This document shows, piece by piece, positions 61,252-64,000 of a stretch of 64,000 nt of DNA. The notes under the pieces are model-generated. The model saw nothing but the letters and a program-made list of their open reading frames with translations, was not told the DNA's origin and did not search any database. The stretch covers positions 434,001 to 498,000 of the forward strand of contig CAWCPR010000003.1 in NCBI GenBank assembly GCA_963797475.1. Reading direction: 5' to 3'. This DNA is from CAWCPR01 sp963797475. GTDB lineage: Bacteria; Chloroflexota; Anaerolineae; Anaerolineales; UBA4823. The translations under genes were made by a program, and so were the position numbers. Each line of letters begins with the position of its first letter. The first letter of the stretch is position 1.

Positions 61252-62826
61252 TTAGCCCCTCAAACGCTGCAATGCCTCCCCTAACAAGCTCCTGGCTTCT
61301 CTAACCCGAATTACCAGGAGAAAACCGGTATAGACAGCCGCCCCAAGCCCGATACCGCCAGCGACTAAAAGCCAAAGTGGCAAGCTCCCTGTGGATTGAA
61401 TCCAAATCCATAACGCCAGCGACATGGCAACTGTGGCCAAAAGCGCCTGGCTGCTGCCTGCCAAAATCTCATTTCCATCCAACCCATTCAAGCGGCGGCG
61501 CATCAACACCAATAAACCAACCATTTCGAGCGCAGTCGCCAGGGAATTCGCCAGGGCCAAACCCCCATGGGGCATCCAACCGATCCGGGCAAACAAGGCA
61601 GAAAAGGTGATGCTGAAAACCAGGTTCAAGCCCATAGCCAGCGCGCCGACCAGGACCGGGGTTTTGGTGTCATGCAGGGCATAAAAAGAGCGTGAGACCA
61701 CCTCGACCACCGAATGCCCCACCAGGCCAGCGGTATACCAGAGCAACGCCCAGGCTACCAGGTCCGTTGAATGCGGGCCAAACTCGCCGCGCTCGAAAAG
61801 GAAGGCGATGATGGGTTTACGCAGCAGGATCAGGCCTAACATCGCCGGCGATGATAAGAGGATCACACCGCGTAAGGTTGCAGCCAGCGAGGCGCGCATG
61901 TTGTTCAATTCTCCCCTGGCGACCTGGGCAGAAAATGTCGGCAGGGCTGCGATGGCGATCGCCTGGGCAATCACCACTTGCGGCATGGTCATCACAGCCC
62001 ATGCGTATTTAATAGCCGTCAAACTGCCCTCCGGCTGACCGGTCGCCAGACGGGTGTTAACGACGAAGTTAAGCTGCACCACCGCCACGCCTAAAAGTCG
62101 TGGAGCCATCAAACGGGCGACTTCGCGCACCGCCGGGAGGTGAAGTCCCAATGTTAATGCGTAGCTCCTTCCCGGCAAACGCAGCAGGGACGGCAGTTGC
62201 ACAGCCAGGTGTAATCCAGCCCCGAGCACAGCGCCCCATGCCAGGCCGAAGATGCCGGATGAAGGAACCAGGAACAAAACGCCGAAGATCATCCCCAGCC
62301 AATACATGCTCGGCGCCAGGGCTGGCCAAAGAAAGACCTGGTGGGCGTTAAGAATCCCCATCAACAGCCCGCTAATTCCGAATATCGCTGGGGAGAGCAG
62401 CAACACCCGCAGCAGCGAAGAGGCAAGGATCTGCTGGTCGGGGTCGAAGTCCGGGGCCAGGATATAGCGAACGATTTGAGGGGCGAAAAGGGCGGAAAGC
62501 AAACTCGTTACAATTAAAAGCAGGGTCACCAGGTTCATCAGCGCCGAGGAAAGCTGCCATCCCCCGGAATGGTCCTCGTGGGCTAGGAAACCGGTGAGGG
62601 TGGGGACAAACGCCGAAGCCAGCGCCCCACCGGCGATCAAGCTGAAAATCAAGTCAGGATAAGTCGAAGCGGCGTTAAATGCGTCGATCTCCAGTCCGGT
62701 CCCGAATGCGCGCGTGACCAGGATCTGGCGAACCAGACCGGTCAGGTTGCTCAATACGAAGGCAGCCATGACCGTCCCGGCAGCCCTTGCGATTTGACGA
62801 TTGGCGCCGATTGAAGTAGCTGTCAC
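61252..62826 (-). CDS. murJ: Lipid II flippase MurJ/MviN
   Basis: A 524-residue polytopic protein of about 14 helices. The MurJ N-terminus (VLSNLTGLVRQILVTRAFGT) and DAFNAASTYPDLIFSLIAGG are clear, as are SALMNLVTLLLIVTSLLSAL and FYALHDTKTPVLVGALAMGL. It flips lipid II for peptidoglycan. The start is GTG 62826 with a TATAAT box only 8 bases upstream and no ribosome site, suggesting a leaderless or nearly leaderless transcript. Three 18-bp repeats begin right behind that box. Confidence 0.93.
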   Translation of the reverse strand: MTATSIGANRQIARAAGTVMAAFVLSNLTGLVRQILVTRAFGTGLEIDAFNAASTYPDLIFSLIAGGALASAFVPTLTGFLAHEDHSGGWQLSSALMNLVTLLLIVTSLLSALFAPQIVRYILAPDFDPDQQILASSLLRVLLLSPAIFGISGLLMGILNAHQVFLWPALAPSMYWLGMIFGVLFLVPSSGIFGLAWGAVLGAGLHLAVQLPSLLRLPGRSYALTLGLHLPAVREVARLMAPRLLGVAVVQLNFVVNTRLATGQPEGSLTAIKYAWAVMTMPQVVIAQAIAIAALPTFSAQVARGELNNMRASLAATLRGVILLSSPAMLGLILLRKPIIAFLFERGEFGPHSTDLVAWALLWYTAGLVGHSVVEVVSRSFYALHDTKTPVLVGALAMGLNLVFSITFSALFARIGWMPHGGLALANSLATALEMVGLLVLMRRRLNGLDGNEILAGSSQALLATVAMSLALWIWIQSTGSLPLWLLVAGGIGLGAAVYTGFLLVIRVREARSLLGEALQRLRG

Positions 62827-62834
62827 CTCGGATG

Positions 62835-62840
62835 ATTATA
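62835..62840 (-). promoter_or_regulatory. -10 box next to the murJ start
   Basis: On the minus strand TATAAT is followed by eight bases (CATCCGAG) and the GTG start. The expected initiation point is 0-2 bases before the codon. No matching -35 is seen; the 18-bp repeats occupy that place. Confidence 0.4.
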
Positions 62841-62890
62841 ACCTGGGTTGAAGTTATAACCTGGGTTGAAGTCATAACCTGGGTTGAAGT
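62837..62890. repeat. Three tandem 18-bp repeats between murJ and the ankyrin gene
   Basis: TATAACCTGGGTTGAAGT occurs at 62837-62854 and again at 62855-62872, and with one change (first base C) at 62873-62890. The block ends 1 base before the TTGACA of the ankyrin promoter and overlaps the murJ -10 at the other end. This placement suggests tandem activator or repressor sites, or a variable-number repeat that sets promoter spacing. Confidence 0.88.
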
Positions 62891-62891
62891 C

Positions 62892-62920
62892 TTGACACAG
62901 AACAAACGTTCAGGTATATT
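62892..62920 (+). promoter_or_regulatory. Strong sigma-70 promoter of ankyrin gene
   Basis: TTGACA (62892-62897), exact 17-base spacer, TATATT (62915-62920). Start expected near 62927, about 37 bases before ATG 62964. Confidence 0.82.
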
Positions 62921-62929
62921 ATGAACGTT
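62905..62929. promoter_or_regulatory. Operator-like dyad over the -10 box
   Basis: AACGTTCA (62905-62912) and TGAACGTT (62922-62929) are perfect inverted 8-bp arms 9 bases apart, centred on the TATATT -10 box. A dimer bound here would block transcription. The binding protein is unknown; no regulator gene lies beside it. Confidence 0.65.
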
Positions 62930-62963
62930 GTCTGAATAATCGAGATTTTTGCATTGAGGGACT

Positions 62964-63545
62964 ATGGAAACCGCCTCCACGTTAAGTCAGGATATCATCG
63001 ATGAATTTGTCAGCGTCGCCCACGGCGATTTCGAGCGGGTAAAGTTATTGTTGAATAAATACCCTGGCCTGGTTCACGAACGTGCCAGTTGGAATGAGAT
63101 GGGCATTGAAGCGGCAGCGCAAACGGGGCAATTGGAGATCATTGAGTACTTGTTAGCTGCGGGAGCCACACTGGATATCTGCACAGCCGCGGTTCTCGGG
63201 CAAAAAGACCAGGTCGAGGCTTTTTTGAGCACAGATCCAGGCCTGGTGAATGCGATTGGTGCGCACGGGATCCCGCTGCTCTATTTCCCGGTCATAATGG
63301 GATACATGGAGATTACCCAACTGGTGTTAGCTCATGGAGCGGATGTGAACGCCGGGCAAGGTGGTAACACTGCTTTGCATGGCGCAGTCCTGTTCAACCA
63401 ACCGGGGATGGTATCCTGGCTGCTTTCCCAGGGGGCTGCCTACGATCCGCTGGACTACAACAACAAAACGCCCCTGGACCTGGCTGTTGAAAAAGGGTCT
63501 GAGGAAATTATTGCCCTTCTGCGTAAACCCACGGACCAGGCTTGA
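62964..63545 (+). CDS. Ankyrin-repeat protein
   Basis: 193 residues, no signal peptide, about five ankyrin units across residues 12-188. Typical segments are QTGQLEIIEYLLAAGATLDI, GYMEITQLVLAHGADVNAGQ, GNTALHGAVLFNQPGMVSWL and KTPLDLAVEKGSEEIIALLR. It is a protein-binding scaffold. It sits behind a strong promoter with an operator-like dyad, implying inducible high expression. The next gene is an ATL repair protein, 32 bases on, perhaps in the same transcript. Target unknown. Confidence 0.9.
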   Translation: METASTLSQDIIDEFVSVAHGDFERVKLLLNKYPGLVHERASWNEMGIEAAAQTGQLEIIEYLLAAGATLDICTAAVLGQKDQVEAFLSTDPGLVNAIGAHGIPLLYFPVIMGYMEITQLVLAHGADVNAGQGGNTALHGAVLFNQPGMVSWLLSQGAAYDPLDYNNKTPLDLAVEKGSEEIIALLRKPTDQA

Positions 63546-63577
63546 AAAAAGGTTTTCCGTTCAATTAAGGTGATCTG

Positions 63578-64000
63578 ATGGCGCCCGGTTTTTCTTCCCC
63601 TCCCGACCCTGCGGCTTTCAACACCATGGTATGGGAGATCGTCAAACAAGTCCCAAGAGGACAAGTCAGTACTTACGGACAGATTGCAGCCATGATACCT
63701 CCGCCAGCAGAGATGGATTCGAAAAGCTATCTCGCTAATGGGGCGCGCTGGGTAGGGGGAGCGATGGCAGCCTGCCCGGACGACGTACCCTGGCAAAGGG
63801 TGATCAACGCGCAGGGAAAAATCAGCTTGCGTAAAGGCGACGCCCACATCCGCCAACGAGAATTGCTGGAGGATGAAGGTGTCCCGTTTGACGACCGCCA
63901 GCGCGTCGACCTGGCGCGCTTCGGCTGGGAGGGACCAGCGGAATCCTGGTTAAAATCGCGCCGCCTCCTGCCGCCTCCCAGCTTTAGAAAGCCCTTCCAA
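63578..64000 (+). CDS. Alkyltransferase-like (ATL) DNA repair protein, 3'-truncated by window end
   Basis: An open frame from ATG 63578 (AAGGTGAT upstream) to the window edge, 141 codons without a stop. VWEIVKQVPRGQVSTYGQIA, NGARWVGGAMAACPDD and VPWQRVINAQGKISLRKGD match the O6-alkylguanine transferase fold. The active-site PCHR cysteine is replaced by Trp 72 (PWQR), which marks ATL proteins: these bind O6-alkylguanine without transferring the alkyl group and recruit nucleotide excision repair. A Pro/Arg-rich tail (about 122-141) goes beyond the usual ATL end of about 110-120 residues. Being open at the window end it is easily missed. Confidence 0.87.
   Translation, partial: MAPGFSSPPDPAAFNTMVWEIVKQVPRGQVSTYGQIAAMIPPPAEMDSKSYLANGARWVGGAMAACPDDVPWQRVINAQGKISLRKGDAHIRQRELLEDEGVPFDDRQRVDLARFGWEGPAESWLKSRRLLPPPSFRKPFQ

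Noticed and set aside
62675..62980. Minus-strand ORF with TSTQV peptide repeats
   Set aside because: It is only the translation of the 18-bp DNA repeats plus antisense of murJ. No homology pattern or ribosome site.

Overview
The window reads as a compact chromosomal segment of a monoderm, peptidoglycan-making bacterium, most likely Chloroflexota of the Anaerolineae type (an inference from gene content and protein style; no rRNA is present to fix it). Supporting signs are lipoproteins with Pro/Thr/Ala-rich linkers, a sortase with a Thr/Pro stalk, MurI and MurJ, two BMP-type nucleoside ABC transporters, a propionyl/methylmalonyl-CoA-type carboxylase operon, and many short or absent ribosome-binding sites. 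No rRNA, tRNA, CRISPR array, IS element or phage gene was found, and no gene-free gap exceeds 300 bases.

Layout. 1-9514: two adjacent BMP/NupNOPQ-like ABC importers, in the order permease (cut by the window edge)-permease-lipoprotein-ATPase, then lipoprotein-ATPase-permease-permease. A strong hairpin follows each lipoprotein gene. 9574-19692: an EEP-family hydrolase, threonine synthase, a family 2 glycosyltransferase, a fold-type II PLP enzyme, a SWIM-SNF2 ATPase, an unrecognised gene and a hydantoinase/dihydropyrimidinase. 19667-24995: a beta-propeller-like lipoprotein followed by three overlapping or abutting membrane genes that resemble complex I/Mrp membrane subunits without any peripheral subunit. 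25105-30224: a coiled-coil protein, SelB, and a sortase fused to a stalk and to its own LPGTG motif. 30247-34424 (minus): amidohydrolase, ParB, ParA and a PfkB-type kinase. 34672-36741: ribosomal protein L19 with a structured leader, a C26 peptidase and glutamate racemase. 36789-46301 (minus): CYTH protein, the acyl-CoA carboxylase operon, a small membrane protein, an alcohol dehydrogenase-like MDR, a GT-C membrane enzyme and an acyl-CoA dehydrogenase. 46547-54025: gatC-gatA, an inverted APC-USP-USP transporter, gatB, an alpha/beta hydrolase and a GNAT enzyme. 54076-58482 (minus): GMC oxidoreductase, 3-hydroxyacyl-CoA dehydrogenase, thiolase and HIT protein. 58651-64000: xseA-membrane protein-xseB, a DUF212 membrane protein, murJ (minus), an ankyrin protein behind an operator-like promoter, and an alkyltransferase-like (ATL) gene cut by the window end.

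Functionally the genes suggest a heterotroph that imports nucleosides, opens cyclic amides or pyrimidines, and oxidises fatty or branched acyl-CoA with propionyl-CoA carboxylation. Housekeeping functions include indirect Gln-tRNA charging (GatCAB), selenocysteine insertion (SelB), chromosome segregation (ParAB), cell-wall precursor supply (MurI, MurJ) and DNA repair (ExoVII, ATL).

The oddest features are three genes whose conserved C-termini lie in the +1 frame, each at a pyrimidine-C-C-G junction; the sortase/LPGTG fusion; the orphan complex-I-like triad; two candidate leaderless transcripts; and the tandem-repeat/operator region between murJ and the ankyrin gene.
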